Assembly (NCBI RefSeq): GCF_003751085.1
Contig: NZ_RJJY01000001.1
Location: forward strand, 1,488,001 to 1,552,000
Source: Micromonospora sp. Llam0
GTDB lineage: Bacteria > Actinomycetota > Actinomycetes > Mycobacteriales > Micromonosporaceae
Length of the DNA: 64,000 nt
Direction of reading: 5' to 3'
The translations under genes were made by a program, and so were the position numbers. Below the pieces are notes generated by a model. That model was not told the origin of the DNA. It made no database searches and saw only the letters and a program-made list of their open reading frames with translations. Shown here piece by piece: positions 43,855 to 53,014 of this stretch; position 1 is the first letter of the stretch; the number at the start of each line of letters is the position of its first letter.

Positions 43855-44049
43855 TCAGTGGGGGAGGGTGCCGGTCTGTAGGGCGGTGGTGAAGGTGCCC
43901 CACTGGGTCGTGGTGAAGGTGAGGGTGGGGCCGGTGCGGTCCTTGCTGTCGCGTACCTCGGCCTGGCCGGCGTGCCGGCGGGTCTCGACGCACGCTCCGC
44001 CGTTGCCGGCGCTGCGGCTGGAGGTGAACCAGGGGGTGTCAGGCTTCAT
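43855..44049 (-). CDS. DUF397 protein
   Basis: A 64-aa protein with the complete DUF397 pattern: WFTSSRSAGNGGACVETRR, then VRDSKDRTGPTLTFTTTQWG. DUF397 genes normally follow an XRE-DUF5753 regulator, as here with a four-base overlap. In Streptomyces such pairs (for example bldB/whiJ-like loci) affect development and antibiotic production; the partner regulator is thought to be held in check by the small protein. Confidence 0.92.
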   Translation of the reverse strand: MKPDTPWFTSSRSAGNGGACVETRRHAGQAEVRDSKDRTGPTLTFTTTQWGTFTTALQTGTLPH

Positions 44050-44873
44050 CGTAGGTGCTCCTCGATCGGGACCGACTGTTGGCGGATCAGCCGGAAAATT
44101 CGACGGTACTCCGCCAACTCCTCCGGCCGCTCCAGGTAACGAGCGCCCATATGCGACTCGACGTAGGCGACGTCCGGGTCGTCTGGGTCGGCGAAGTCGA
44201 GCAAGATGAACTGGCCGGAGAACGCCGGGTGGGCACCGACGGACCAGGGCAGGACGCGGACCTCCACCCGCACCCGTCGACCCAGGCCGGCTAGGTGGGC
44301 GCGCTGCTCGGCCATCACCGCCGGGCCACCGACCTCGCGGATGAGTGCACCCTCACCGAGGATCGCGACGATCCGGGCCGGCTGCTCGCGGTCGTAGTAG
44401 GAGATCTGTCGGTCCAGCCGCAGTGAGACCAGCCGCTCGATCTTTTCCTGTGGCGCGTCCGGATAGGTGGCGCGGAACACCGCGCGCATGTAGTCCGGCG
44501 TCTGCAACAGGCCGTGGATCACCTCGGGGTCATAGACCCCGATCTCGGTGGCGGCGGCTTCGAGGCCGACGTACAGGCGGAACCAATCTGGTACGGCGTC
44601 GCCGTGCGACTCCCACCAGCCGTGCTCGTCGCTGGCCCCGGCGAGCCGGGTCAACGCGTCTGTCGTCTCCGGGTCGGCACCGTAGAACCAGCAGAGACCG
44701 CGAACAGTGTTCATCTTGACCGGGAACTTGCCGTTCTCGATGCGCCACAACGTCGTACGCGAACAGACCTTCGCCCGCTCCACCTCCTGCTCGGTGCGGG
44801 CCGCCTCCTCCCGCAGCCGGCGCAGCCGCCGCCCCAGCTGACGGCGCACCACAGTCGGTCCGGTGACCGGCAT
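44046..44873 (-). CDS. XRE-family regulator with DUF5753 (WhiJ-like)
   Basis: A 275-aa regulator. Residues ~10-65 form the helix-turn-helix (LRRLREEAARTEQEVERAKV, CSRTTLWRIENGKFPV); residues ~85-270 are the DUF5753 domain (YDPEVIHGLLQTPDYMRAVF, LRLDRQISYYDREQPARIVA, VRVLPWSVGAHPAFSGQFIL). It forms an operon with the downstream DUF397 gene. Dozens of such pairs occur in actinomycete genomes. Confidence 0.9.
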   Translation of the reverse strand: MPVTGPTVVRRQLGRRLRRLREEAARTEQEVERAKVCSRTTLWRIENGKFPVKMNTVRGLCWFYGADPETTDALTRLAGASDEHGWWESHGDAVPDWFRLYVGLEAAATEIGVYDPEVIHGLLQTPDYMRAVFRATYPDAPQEKIERLVSLRLDRQISYYDREQPARIVAILGEGALIREVGGPAVMAEQRAHLAGLGRRVRVEVRVLPWSVGAHPAFSGQFILLDFADPDDPDVAYVESHMGARYLERPEELAEYRRIFRLIRQQSVPIEEHLR

Positions 44874-45081
44874 CGCTTCACCTTCCTTTCGTCCGACACA
44901 CCCAGCACCCGTGCCAATGTTTCAAAAAGCAACCGCTGGCCGGGCTGGTCGCCGAAATCGCCACATCACAGTGGAGACAAGCCGGCGTCCACGATTGAGT
45001 CTGCCGTACGGGCGCTGGAAATGTGGTCCGCCACAAGGGTGAATTCACGAAATCCGGTATCTCATGACGGAGGTTGCCAAC

Positions 45082-45444
45082 ATGAGCGAGCGCACCACCA
45101 GCGGCGGACACGTACCGCCGACCGGCATGTCCCGCGTCGACCGCGCGGGCCGGTCCGAGTTCCCACTCGACGGGCTGCTGACCTGCGCCGGCTGCGACCG
45201 TCGGCTGGTCTGCCTGCAGACGTTGAGTGGCCGGGCGTACGGCGCGCCGTGCGGCTGCCGGCCCGGCCCGGTCAACGCCGAGAAGCTCGAACGCCTGGTG
45301 CTCGACGCCGTCGTCGCGCACGGACGCGGCATGCTGATCCAGATCGAGGACGCCGCCGACCCGGGCAGCCTGATGCGCCGCTTCCTGGCCGAGGTCCACG
45401 TCGGCAACACCATCGACGAGCTGGACTTCAGCTGGCTGTACTGA
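45082..45444 (+). CDS. Orphan recombinase-like zinc beta-ribbon protein
   Basis: A 120-aa protein that resembles only the zinc beta-ribbon and following helix of large serine recombinases: FPLDGLLTCAGCDRRLVCLQ, AYGAPCGCRPGPVNAEKLER and LVLDAVVAHG. The catalytic resolvase domain and DNA-binding recombinase domain are absent. ATG 45082 is preferred, eight bases after GGAGG; an ATG at 45064 lies before that site. It might be a relic of an excised integrative element or an independent small DNA-binding protein kept for regulation. Confidence 0.6.
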   Translation: MSERTTSGGHVPPTGMSRVDRAGRSEFPLDGLLTCAGCDRRLVCLQTLSGRAYGAPCGCRPGPVNAEKLERLVLDAVVAHGRGMLIQIEDAADPGSLMRRFLAEVHVGNTIDELDFSWLY

Positions 45445-45571
45445 CGACCTCGGCTCAGGAGCGGGGGGTGGGCGGACACCAGCGCCTCCGTGCCTGCCGT
45501 GGGGGCGCAACCTACCCGAGACGTCGGTTCCGCGAGACCCACCGAGCAAGACATCGAGACGTCTCCATCTC

Positions 45572-45600
45572 TTGACATCATACATCATACGACCTATGTT
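45572..45600 (+). promoter_or_regulatory. Near-consensus sigma-70 promoter of the beta-helix gene
   Basis: TTGACA (45572-45577) and TATGTT (45595-45600) with a 17-base spacer that contains the direct repeat CATCATAC/CATCATAC. This predicts a leader of about 155 bases before the gene at 45763. The rest of the 45445-45762 gap shows no gene. Confidence 0.7.
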
Positions 45601-45762
45601 ATCGGCATGTTTCATGCTTCCTCTGCGGGAGGGGATTCAGTGCTCCGGAGGTGCTTGCTCTCGCGGTAGCGGCGGAAGAAACGCGGCACCTTGGACGTTC
45701 GTGCGCACCATTCCAAATGCCGGCGTCGCCGGCCTGCGGCACCAGAGTGAAAGGATCAGGAT

Positions 45763-48459
45763 GTGAAGTCAGCCGTTTCCATCGCTGGGAGATATCTGCT
45801 GGCAGTCGCGGTCTTCGCCTCCGTCGTGTTGACAGCAACAGTCATGAATCAAATGCCGGCTTCGGCTGCGACCCAGGCAACCTACTATGTTGCTCCCGAC
45901 GGCAACGATGCCAACCCCGGAACGATCACGTCACCATTCAGAACCCTGCAACGCGCACGGGACGTGGTTCGTACGATAAACGGGAACATGACAGGTGACA
46001 TCTACGTGTATCTCCGCGGCGGAAGCTATCCGGTGAGCAGTACGATCGAGTTCGGGCCGAGCGACTCCGGTACGAACGGCTACCGGATCATATATGCCGC
46101 ACATGCCAACGAAACACCAGTCCTCGAAGGCGGTGTGCAGGTCACCGGATGGACCCAGCACAGCGGTGACATCTGGAAAGCTCCGCTCGACCGAGCCAAC
46201 AAGCTGCGTGCGCTCTACGTCAACGACAAGCGGGCGTACATGGCTACGAAGACGATCAACTCGGCTGGATGCCACGGAACATACAACATCACTGCGGGAC
46301 AGGCCGCGTGGGCCTGGGAGTCGGGCTCACAGTGTGAGGGTGCGAGATACAGCCTGTCTGACTTCCCCGCTATCGCCCGCAACCAGGACGATATCGAGAT
46401 CGAAACGGCGACCACCTGGACCACCGCCATCGTGGGAGTCCGCCAGGTGACCACAACGGCCGATGGTAGGAATCGCGTTGCGTTGTTCCAGCAACCGGGC
46501 GCGGCTATCGCCCAAGGCGCGTACAACGGCAACGCTCAGGTCGGTGGAAGCCACAAGGTCATGAACGCCTACGAGTTCCTGGACACGCCCGGCGAGTTCT
46601 ACTTCGACAAGACCAGCCAGACGTTGTACTACTACAAGGCCAGCTCGGAGAACATGGCGACCGCGACGGTGTTCGCGCCGAACAACGTGACTACCGTGCT
46701 GCGGATCGCGGGCGTCTCGACGGGCAGCCACGCCCGCAACATCACGATCTCCGGCCTCACGGTGCAGCACTCCGACTGGAACCTGTTCAATGTGGCCGGC
46801 TCCGCATTCAAGCAGGCCCAGCAGGGCAACCTGGGCGCCCTCGCATACGCGAAGGGAAACTTCCATGTGTACTACTACCGCAATGTCGACGTTACTCCTG
46901 GCATGATCCAGATCCAGAACGCTGATGGGATAACGCTGCAACGCAACAGGATCCAACATACCGGTGCCGACGGGATCAACATGGTCAACGATGTGCAGGA
47001 CACACAGTTGATCGGGAACTATACCAACGACATCGCCGGATCTGCTGTTACCGTCGGTCATCCTCAGCACGTCTACATCGGCGACCACACGGCGACCAAT
47101 CGCGAAAAGTACTCCCCTCAGGTTGAAGGATTGCCCAGAAACATCGAGATCAAGAACAACTACATCTATGACAGTGCCGTGCTGTTCAACGGGCACAGTC
47201 CCATCTCGGCATACTTCGCCGACACTCTCACCATTCAGCACAACCTGATCGAGAAGACTCCATGGTCCGGAATAACGCTCGGATGGGGTTGGTGGAACTT
47301 CGACGGGTCATCGGGCTCGATCGCACCCAACCGGCCGACGGTGACAGCGAGAAACAACAACATCAGCTACAACCACATCATCGACACGGTGCAGCGTCTC
47401 GGCGACACGGGGCCGATCTACACCCTGGGCAGTCAACCGGGTACCACGGTGCACGACAACTATCTCCAAGGCGTCCCGGCTGGCCACAAGTACGGACTCC
47501 ACCCGGATGAAGGCTCGGCGTACATAACTTTCCGCGACAATGTCCTCAGCGTGGACAAGAATGTCACCTGGCTCATCAACTCCGACGATTGGGGGCGCAA
47601 GCACGATCTGAGCATCACGCAAACCTACGGCCCGATCAACAAGGTATCCAACAAGAATCTGCCGAACAGCACCGTCCACGATATTCTCGTCTCCGACGAC
47701 TATGTCTGGCCGGCGGCAGGCTATGGTATCGCCGTGAGATCTGGACTTGAGAGTTCATATCAAGATATCATCCCGCAGAGCAATCTCTTCTCACCCGACT
47801 ACGCATTGCCGGCCAGCACGTTCGTCAGCAGCGAGAGCGCATCGATCCCGGTACGAAGCGCCGGAGACGCGACCAGGACGATTTGGCTGGCACCCTCCGG
47901 TACCACCGCCTTCGCTGCCGGCCCGACGATGACCAGGGCCGACGGCACCGCAACGTCCATAGCTGTTCCGACGACACCGGGCGACTATCGGCTCTACATT
48001 CTGGACGCTCAAGGCAACCGATCAGCTGAGTCCAGGTCGATCGTCAGGCAGCAAAGCGGCGGCGGTCAGCAGAACGTCCAGATTGTGGGCGGCCAGTCAG
48101 GCCGCTGCGTGGATGTACCCAACTTCACGACCACCAACGGCACCCAGGTGCAGCTCTGGGACTGCGCCGGCGGCACGAACCAGCGGTGGACCTACACCGC
48201 CAACAAGCAGTTGACCGTGTACGGCAACAAGTGCTTGGACGCGTTTGGTGCGGGCACGACCAACGGCACCGTGGTCGCCATCTGGGACTGCCACGGCGGC
48301 CTCAACCAGCAGTGGAACGTCAACTCCAACGGTACGATCACCAGCGTTCAATCCGGACTGTGCATGGATGCGAATGGCGCTGCTACCGCCAACGGCACGA
48401 GGATCATCCTCTGGTCGTGCAACGGCGGCGCAAACCAGCTGTGGAGCTTCCGCAACTGA
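45763..48459 (+). CDS. Secreted right-handed beta-helix protein with ricin-type lectin domain
   Basis: An 898-aa exported protein. After a signal peptide (LLAVAVFASVVLTATVM, cleavage near ASAAT) it begins YYVAPDGNDANPGTITSPFR TLQRARDVV, the opening of many polysaccharide-active parallel beta-helix proteins, and continues with helix coils (DGITLQRNRIQHTGADGINM, NIEIKNNYIYDSAVLF). Residues ~765-898 form a ricin B/CBM13 trefoil with three QxW-type repeats (GTNQRW, GLNQQW, GANQLW). The layout resembles GH141/GH120-type enzymes, but the catalytic residues cannot be assigned. Base composition is visibly less GC-rich than neighbouring genes, suggesting transfer. Strong promoter upstream and terminator after. 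Confidence 0.8.
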   Translation: MKSAVSIAGRYLLAVAVFASVVLTATVMNQMPASAATQATYYVAPDGNDANPGTITSPFRTLQRARDVVRTINGNMTGDIYVYLRGGSYPVSSTIEFGPSDSGTNGYRIIYAAHANETPVLEGGVQVTGWTQHSGDIWKAPLDRANKLRALYVNDKRAYMATKTINSAGCHGTYNITAGQAAWAWESGSQCEGARYSLSDFPAIARNQDDIEIETATTWTTAIVGVRQVTTTADGRNRVALFQQPGAAIAQGAYNGNAQVGGSHKVMNAYEFLDTPGEFYFDKTSQTLYYYKASSENMATATVFAPNNVTTVLRIAGVSTGSHARNITISGLTVQHSDWNLFNVAGSAFKQAQQGNLGALAYAKGNFHVYYYRNVDVTPGMIQIQNADGITLQRNRIQHTGADGINMVNDVQDTQLIGNYTNDIAGSAVTVGHPQHVYIGDHTATNREKYSPQVEGLPRNIEIKNNYIYDSAVLFNGHSPISAYFADTLTIQHNLIEKTPWSGITLGWGWWNFDGSSGSIAPNRPTVTARNNNISYNHIIDTVQRLGDTGPIYTLGSQPGTTVHDNYLQGVPAGHKYGLHPDEGSAYITFRDNVLSVDKNVTWLINSDDWGRKHDLSITQTYGPINKVSNKNLPNSTVHDILVSDDYVWPAAGYGIAVRSGLESSYQDIIPQSNLFSPDYALPASTFVSSESASIPVRSAGDATRTIWLAPSGTTAFAAGPTMTRADGTATSIAVPTTPGDYRLYILDAQGNRSAESRSIVRQQSGGGQQNVQIVGGQSGRCVDVPNFTTTNGTQVQLWDCAGGTNQRWTYTANKQLTVYGNKCLDAFGAGTTNGTVVAIWDCHGGLNQQWNVNSNGTITSVQSGLCMDANGAATANGTRIILWSCNGGANQLWSFRN

Positions 48460-48507
48460 CCAAGTCCCCCCGGCTCGGCCGACTCTGCCCGATCCCGGAC
48501 CACATGG

Positions 48508-48538
48508 GCCCTCCACGGCAAGCCCTGCCGTGGAGGGC
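48508..48538 (+). terminator. Terminator hairpin after the beta-helix gene
   Basis: A perfect 13-bp stem (GCCCTCCACGGCA and complement) with loop AGCCC, about 50 bases after the stop codon; it also lies just past the end of the convergent minus-strand gene. Confidence 0.75.
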
Positions 48539-48556
48539 ATATTGGCTCAGGCCGAC

Positions 48557-49164
48557 TCAGGGGCGGGCGGACCCGTTCTGACCCGGGTCGGGCCTCTTCG
48601 GAGTCCGCTGCCGGTAGCTGTCTGCCTGCTCCTCGAACCGCTCGAACAGCCGGTCGAAGAAGTTCGCCTGCTCGTAGCCGTTGCCGTTGCGGGCGTGTTC
48701 GGCGAGGAGGTTCTCCAGCCGATCCGATTCGGCCTTGCGTTCGGCAAGGAACTCCCGCACGACGGCGGCCAGGTTCTCGTTGGCCAGTTTGGCCGCACCG
48801 CCGGCAACCGGGCTGTCCACGAGCCTCTCCAGGACCGTCGACCACTGCCGGCTCATCCGTTCCACGTACTGTGCGCGTCGGGTGTCCACGTCGTACTCGT
48901 AGTCGAGCTTGATCAACTGCTCCCAGTACGGCTCGACGGCCTGCTTGACCCGGTCGTCGAGCGACGGCGCGCTGCAACTCCACCTCCGCTGAGCACCTCC
49001 CTCGGCAGCCCGTCCGACGACCAGACGAAGCTGGCGTGGGCGGCATGCGGTTGCAGCTGCCGGTGCTCCGACCAGGTCACCAGCTCGGCGACGATCCGGT
49101 CTGCGGTGCGCGCGGTGTACAACTGGCGGATGCCCTGAGCGACTGAGTACGTGTACTGCTGCAT
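48557..49164 (-). pseudogene. Hypothetical helical protein, frameshifted
   Basis: Coding starts at ATG 49164 (MQQYTYSVAQGIRQLYTART, ELVTWSEHRQLQPHAAHASF) and shifts frame near 48975-48990 into SLDDRVKQAVEPYWEQLIKL, then runs to TGA 48557. The second frame has no start codon of its own near the break, so one gene of about 200 codons is the simpler reading. The C-terminal part is rich in charged helices (LANENLAAVVREFLAERKAE, FFDRLFERFEEQADSYRQR) likely to form a coiled coil. No family recognised. One base restores the frame. Confidence 0.5.
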
Positions 49165-49190
49165 CGGATCCTGGGCGATGCGGCGCCGCC

Positions 49191-49349
49191 CAGGTCAGCC
49201 TGCAGAAAGCACTCAGTGAACTTCGGTCGGAGGGCATCGTCACGACCCACTACCGGGGGATCGTCGTACGAGACAGCGAAGCACTACGCTGGTCGATGCG
49301 CCCGGTGTATCGCCCGGGGCGGAGGGCGAGGGATCGCAAGTGTCTCTGA
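49191..49349 (+). pseudogene. Fragment of a winged-helix regulator
   Basis: QVSLQKALSELRSEGIVTTH and YRGIVVRDSEALRW read in one frame to TGA 49349 and look like the recognition helix and wing of a Crp/GntR-type regulator. Nothing precedes it in frame that could be the rest of such a protein. The piece overlaps the start of the next plus-strand gene by ten bases. Confidence 0.35.
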
Positions 49350-49954
49350 CAGCTGAGCCGAGCATCCTGTTGGCGTCTCGGCGTCGGCGCGTCGCTCCGA
49401 TGGCAGGCAAGGTGCTGGCCGGAGCACTCGGCCTCGCCGGTGCCCTCGCACTCATCGCCGTCCTTGTCGACCCGGGCACGGTTGCGGTCACCCCGCCCGT
49501 ACTGCAGATCGGCGGGGCGGCGCTCGGCGTGGCGATGTTCGTCGGCGGTATCATCATCGGCACGGACGGGGTGACCGACATCCTCGCCGCCCGGCGGGTC
49601 AAGCGCCTGATGCCACAGAAGACGATCCTGCTCAGTGCACAGGGGCTGCGGTTCACCTCGGCGTACCACGGCCAGGTGCTGGAGATCTCCGTCCCGTGGG
49701 ACGAGGTCGAGGCCTGTGCCTTCCGGTCGGGTCTCGGCGGGAACGAGTTCCTCTGTTTCGACGTGCCGGGCCGGCGCCCGACACCGCCGGTGCCGGGCGA
49801 GTCGGCGCCGGAACAGATGATGCGGGTCGACATGTATGCGTTCGGCACCCCGTTCACCGTCAACCTGGCGAAATGCCAAGACGTCGACACCGCACACCTC
49901 GACCGTGAACTACGTCGTTGGACCAACGGCCGCTGCTATCTGCCGGCGAGGTGA
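49340..49954 (+). CDS. Two-helix membrane protein of unknown function
   Basis: A 204-aa protein with two N-terminal transmembrane helices (VLAGALGLAGALALIAVL and IGGAALGVAMFVGGIIIG) and a cytoplasmic beta-rich domain that looks like a PH-like bacterial fold (KTILLSAQGLRFTSAYHGQV, EISVPWDEVEACAFRSG, DMYAFGTPFTVNLAKC). GTG 49340 is used as start; the ribosome-binding site is weak. No neighbouring gene suggests a role. Confidence 0.6.
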   Translation: MSLTAEPSILLASRRRRVAPMAGKVLAGALGLAGALALIAVLVDPGTVAVTPPVLQIGGAALGVAMFVGGIIIGTDGVTDILAARRVKRLMPQKTILLSAQGLRFTSAYHGQVLEISVPWDEVEACAFRSGLGGNEFLCFDVPGRRPTPPVPGESAPEQMMRVDMYAFGTPFTVNLAKCQDVDTAHLDRELRRWTNGRCYLPAR

Positions 49955-49973
49955 CCACCGGCCCGCCCGCTGC

Positions 49974-50213
49974 TCAGATCCGGTGGGTCAGGTTGATCAG
50001 ATTGCCGTCGGGGTCGGCGAGGTGTGCCACCCGCTGACCCCACGGCATGTCGTTCGGTGGCGCCAGGACCGTGTCGCCGGCCGCCTCGACCTGGCCGAGC
50101 GGCGTGTCACGTCGTCGACGACGTAGAAGACCGGGCCGTCCGGCGGCTGCCGGCGGACCTGCTCGGCACCGAGCACTGTCTCGTAGAACTTCTGCAGACG
50201 CGGCTCCCGTCAC
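49974..50213 (-). pseudogene. VOC/glyoxalase-family remnant
   Basis: The C-terminal half of a VOC-fold protein is clear (GQVEAAGDTVLAPPNDMPWG and QRVAHLADPDGNLINLTHR). The preceding strand-helix part is present in another frame (LQKFYETVLGAEQVRRQP, DGPVFYVVDDV), broken near 50115, and the true N-terminus is missing. A decayed gene abutting the lipoprotein gene at 50210. Confidence 0.6.
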
Positions 50214-51154
50214 CAGACGGGTAGGAGGTCAGGTCCGCCGTTCTCGGCCGACCGGGTCAACGGGGGAAACGAATCCCACAGGTAGAGAAAACACCGGACC
50301 CGGGGATCACCGTTCCATCTGAACTGGCTCTCAATCTCGAACCAGAGCGTGGCGACCCGGTCAGGAAGTTCGTCGTCGACCGGCAGGCCCACGTAGTCGG
50401 CGACCAACCGCAGGCATCGTTGATGCAGCAGGTCCGACTCGGTCTCAGTGGTATCGAGGTCGATGGCGGGCAGGGTTCGTCGGTCCACCGATCCGACGAA
50501 CTCGCTGTGGTGCGGCATCCGGCAGTCAACCGGTTCCATCGCCCTGGCGGTGCCGTACTCGTTCCACTGTGGCTGGTAACAGCCGGGTCGCAGTGCGGCC
50601 CCGCCGGCCAGTGCGCCGCGAAGGCTCCCGGTCCGCGGGGCCACCTTGACAGGGGCCATCACACCGGTGACCTCGGCGAGGTCGCAGCGGAACCAGCGGG
50701 CCCCGCCGATCCAGGCGGTCTGCGTTGGCATCACGACGGTCAACTGGAGTAGCCCGTGCTGCCAGATGTCGCCGAGAAACTCGTTGGCGCGCGTCTCACA
50801 CTCCTCGTGTGCTGCCTCATACGTCTGGTCGAAGCCGACCGGGGTGGTCGTCCGTCGCGCGGCGGCCCCGGTGAAGGTTCCGACATGCACCGTCTCGAAC
50901 CGGTGCAGCCGCGTGCAGTCCACCGGCAGGTAGTACCTGGCGCTGCCGGAGCTGGCCTTCTCCCGGTGGCAGGTGCCGGCCTGCGGGGTGAACAGAGTCG
51001 GCTCGCCGAAGGTGGCCCAGCCGTCGGCCAGGTCACCGTCGATGCCCCGTGGCGGGGGCGCGCAGCCCGCCGTCACGGTCAGGGACAAAGCGGTGAGCAG
51101 CGCCGCCAGTGTCACCAGGACCGGCGACCGGCCACCGCCTCGCCGTCGTGTCAT
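50210..51154 (-). CDS. Septum_form-like lipoprotein, copy 1
   Basis: A 314-aa lipoprotein: signal sequence (VLVTLAALLTALSLTVTAGC) with lipobox TAGC. It contains two copies of the Septum_form-like pattern, first RYYLPVDCTRLHRFETVHVG and then MEPVDCRMPHHSEFVGSV, each with a Cys and His in PVDC...xH. The C-terminus ends GGPDLLPVW, shared with copy 2. Members occur in actinobacterial envelopes; the name rests on an early link with septation and no activity is known. The leader GGAGGCAGTCGGATC before the ATG is nearly the same as in copy 3. Confidence 0.75.
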   Translation of the reverse strand: MTRRRGGGRSPVLVTLAALLTALSLTVTAGCAPPPRGIDGDLADGWATFGEPTLFTPQAGTCHREKASSGSARYYLPVDCTRLHRFETVHVGTFTGAAARRTTTPVGFDQTYEAAHEECETRANEFLGDIWQHGLLQLTVVMPTQTAWIGGARWFRCDLAEVTGVMAPVKVAPRTGSLRGALAGGAALRPGCYQPQWNEYGTARAMEPVDCRMPHHSEFVGSVDRRTLPAIDLDTTETESDLLHQRCLRLVADYVGLPVDDELPDRVATLWFEIESQFRWNGDPRVRCFLYLWDSFPPLTRSAENGGPDLLPVW

Positions 51155-51400
51155 GATCCGACTGCCTCCACGTTCGCCAGCTCAGGCGGCGAGGGTATGA
51201 CACGGGGGCCAGCCGGTAGCCGGCCGGGTGTCGGGACCGATCGGCTGGCCATTCCCGCACCCTACGGCCCGTTTCCGACACGCACGGCGGGCGCGGCTAC
51301 TGCGTTCGCGGTATCGGCCTGCCTACGTCCGGACGACGACTTCCCGCACGGGTCGATGAAAGCATCGCTCCGTACGACACACCACCAGATCGGAGAAGGA

Positions 51401-53014
51401 ATGTCTGGTCCGACCCGTCGTGGATTGATCGCCAGCGCTGCGGCGCTGGGGAGTGTGACGCTGATCGGAGGTCCGGCGGCAGCGGGAGCACCATCGAAAG
51501 GGGGCGTACGGGAGTCTCCGGTGATCCTGCCGGATGATCCCCGCTACGAGGATCTGGTGCTGCGCCGGACGAACGAGCGCTTCTTCCCGCGGCCCGGGTC
51601 GTTCCGGCTGCCCACGACCACCGAGCAGGTGGTGCGTGCGGTGACCGACGCGGTGCGTGCCGGCAAACGGGTGACCGTGCGCAGCGGCGGGCACTGCTAC
51701 GAGAACTTCGTGGGCGACGGCGCCGAGGTGGTCATCGACATGTCCGCGATGCGTCAGGTCACGTTCGACCGACGCCGGGACGCGTTCATGATCGAGGCGG
51801 GTGCCAGCCTCTGGACGGTGTACGAGCGCCTCTATCTCGGCTGGGGTGTCACCATTCCCGGCGGCCAGTGCGGTGGGGTGGCAGCGGGCGGGCACATCCA
51901 GGGCGGCGGTTACGGCGCGCTGTCGCGGCAGCTGGGTTCGGTCGTGGACTACCTGTACGCGGTGGAGGTCGTCGTCGTGGACCGTTCCGGGCGGGCGCGG
52001 GCGGTCGTGGCGACCCGCGAGCCGGGCGACGAGAACCGGGACCTGTGGTGGGCGCACACCGGGGGCGGGGGCGGGAACTTCGGCGTGGTCACCCGGTACT
52101 GGATGCGTACCCCCGGGGCCACCGGTCACGATCCCGCCCGCCTGCTGCCGAGGCCACCCGCCGTGACGCTCGAAACGACGCTCGCGTGGAGCTGGGACCG
52201 GATGACCGAGGAGTCGTTCCACCGGCTGCTGCGCAACTACGGTGAATGGCACGAGCGCAACAGCGCGCCCGATTCGCCGTACGCCAGTCTCTTCAGCCTG
52301 CTGCTGATCACCCGCCGCACCACGGGCCCGGACGCCGGAGCGTTCGCCATGGTGACCGCCCTGGACGGAACCCTGCCCGACGCCGACCGGCTGCTCCGTG
52401 ACTACATCGCCGAGGTCACCGAGGGCGTACCGGGCACGATCACGGTACAGCCGCCCCGCCGGCTGCCGTGGCTGGCCGGGGTGAAGGCCCAGTCGCTGAG
52501 CCAGGCCGACGAAGCCGGGATGCACAAGTTGAAGGCGGCCTACCTGCGGAAGAGTTTCACCGACGAGCAGATCGCGACCGCCTACACCTACCTGACCAGT
52601 GTGGACCATCAGAACGAGGCCGCGACGCTGCTGCTGGTGTCCTACGGCGGCAAGGTCAACGCCGTGGCGCCGGACGCGACCGCCATGCCCCAGCGGGACA
52701 GCATCATCAAAGCGGTGTACGTCGTCGTCTGGACCGATCCGGACCGCGAGCAGGCGAACCTGGACTGGATCCGGCGGTGGTACGCGGCGATGTACGCCGA
52801 CACCGGCGGGGTGCCGGTCCCGAACAGCGTGAACGACGGCTCCTACATCAACTATCCGGACACCGACACCGCCGATCCGCGATGGAACAGGTCAGGAGTG
52901 CCGTGGCACACCCTGTACTACAAGGAGAACTACCGCCGGCTCCAGCGGGTCAAGGCCCGCTGGGATCCGCGTGACCTGTTCCACCACGCCATGTCGATCA
53001 GGCTGCCGCGCTGA
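51401..53014 (+). CDS. Tat-exported berberine-bridge-type FAD oxidase
   Basis: A 537-aa flavoenzyme. A twin-arginine signal (TRRGLIASAAALGSVTLIGG) sends it across the membrane. The FAD_binding_4 domain has both covalent attachment sites: His in VRSGGHCYENF (~97) and Cys in PGGQCGGVAAGGHIQGGGYG (~156), the mark of bicovalent berberine-bridge-like oxidases. The BBE C-terminus closes with YKENYRRLQRVKARWDPRD. Such enzymes oxidise alcohols, sugars or alkaloid-like products with O2; in actinomycetes several act in antibiotic maturation. AAGGA lies before ATG 51401. Its last 17 bases overlap the convergent ABC permease gene. Confidence 0.88.
   Translation: MSGPTRRGLIASAAALGSVTLIGGPAAAGAPSKGGVRESPVILPDDPRYEDLVLRRTNERFFPRPGSFRLPTTTEQVVRAVTDAVRAGKRVTVRSGGHCYENFVGDGAEVVIDMSAMRQVTFDRRRDAFMIEAGASLWTVYERLYLGWGVTIPGGQCGGVAAGGHIQGGGYGALSRQLGSVVDYLYAVEVVVVDRSGRARAVVATREPGDENRDLWWAHTGGGGGNFGVVTRYWMRTPGATGHDPARLLPRPPAVTLETTLAWSWDRMTEESFHRLLRNYGEWHERNSAPDSPYASLFSLLLITRRTTGPDAGAFAMVTALDGTLPDADRLLRDYIAEVTEGVPGTITVQPPRRLPWLAGVKAQSLSQADEAGMHKLKAAYLRKSFTDEQIATAYTYLTSVDHQNEAATLLLVSYGGKVNAVAPDATAMPQRDSIIKAVYVVVWTDPDREQANLDWIRRWYAAMYADTGGVPVPNSVNDGSYINYPDTDTADPRWNRSGVPWHTLYYKENYRRLQRVKARWDPRDLFHHAMSIRLPR

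Noticed and set aside
49191..49349. Intact transcription factor upstream of 49340
   Set aside because: Only recognition helix and wing are visible; no start or remaining domain, so it was listed as a fragment.
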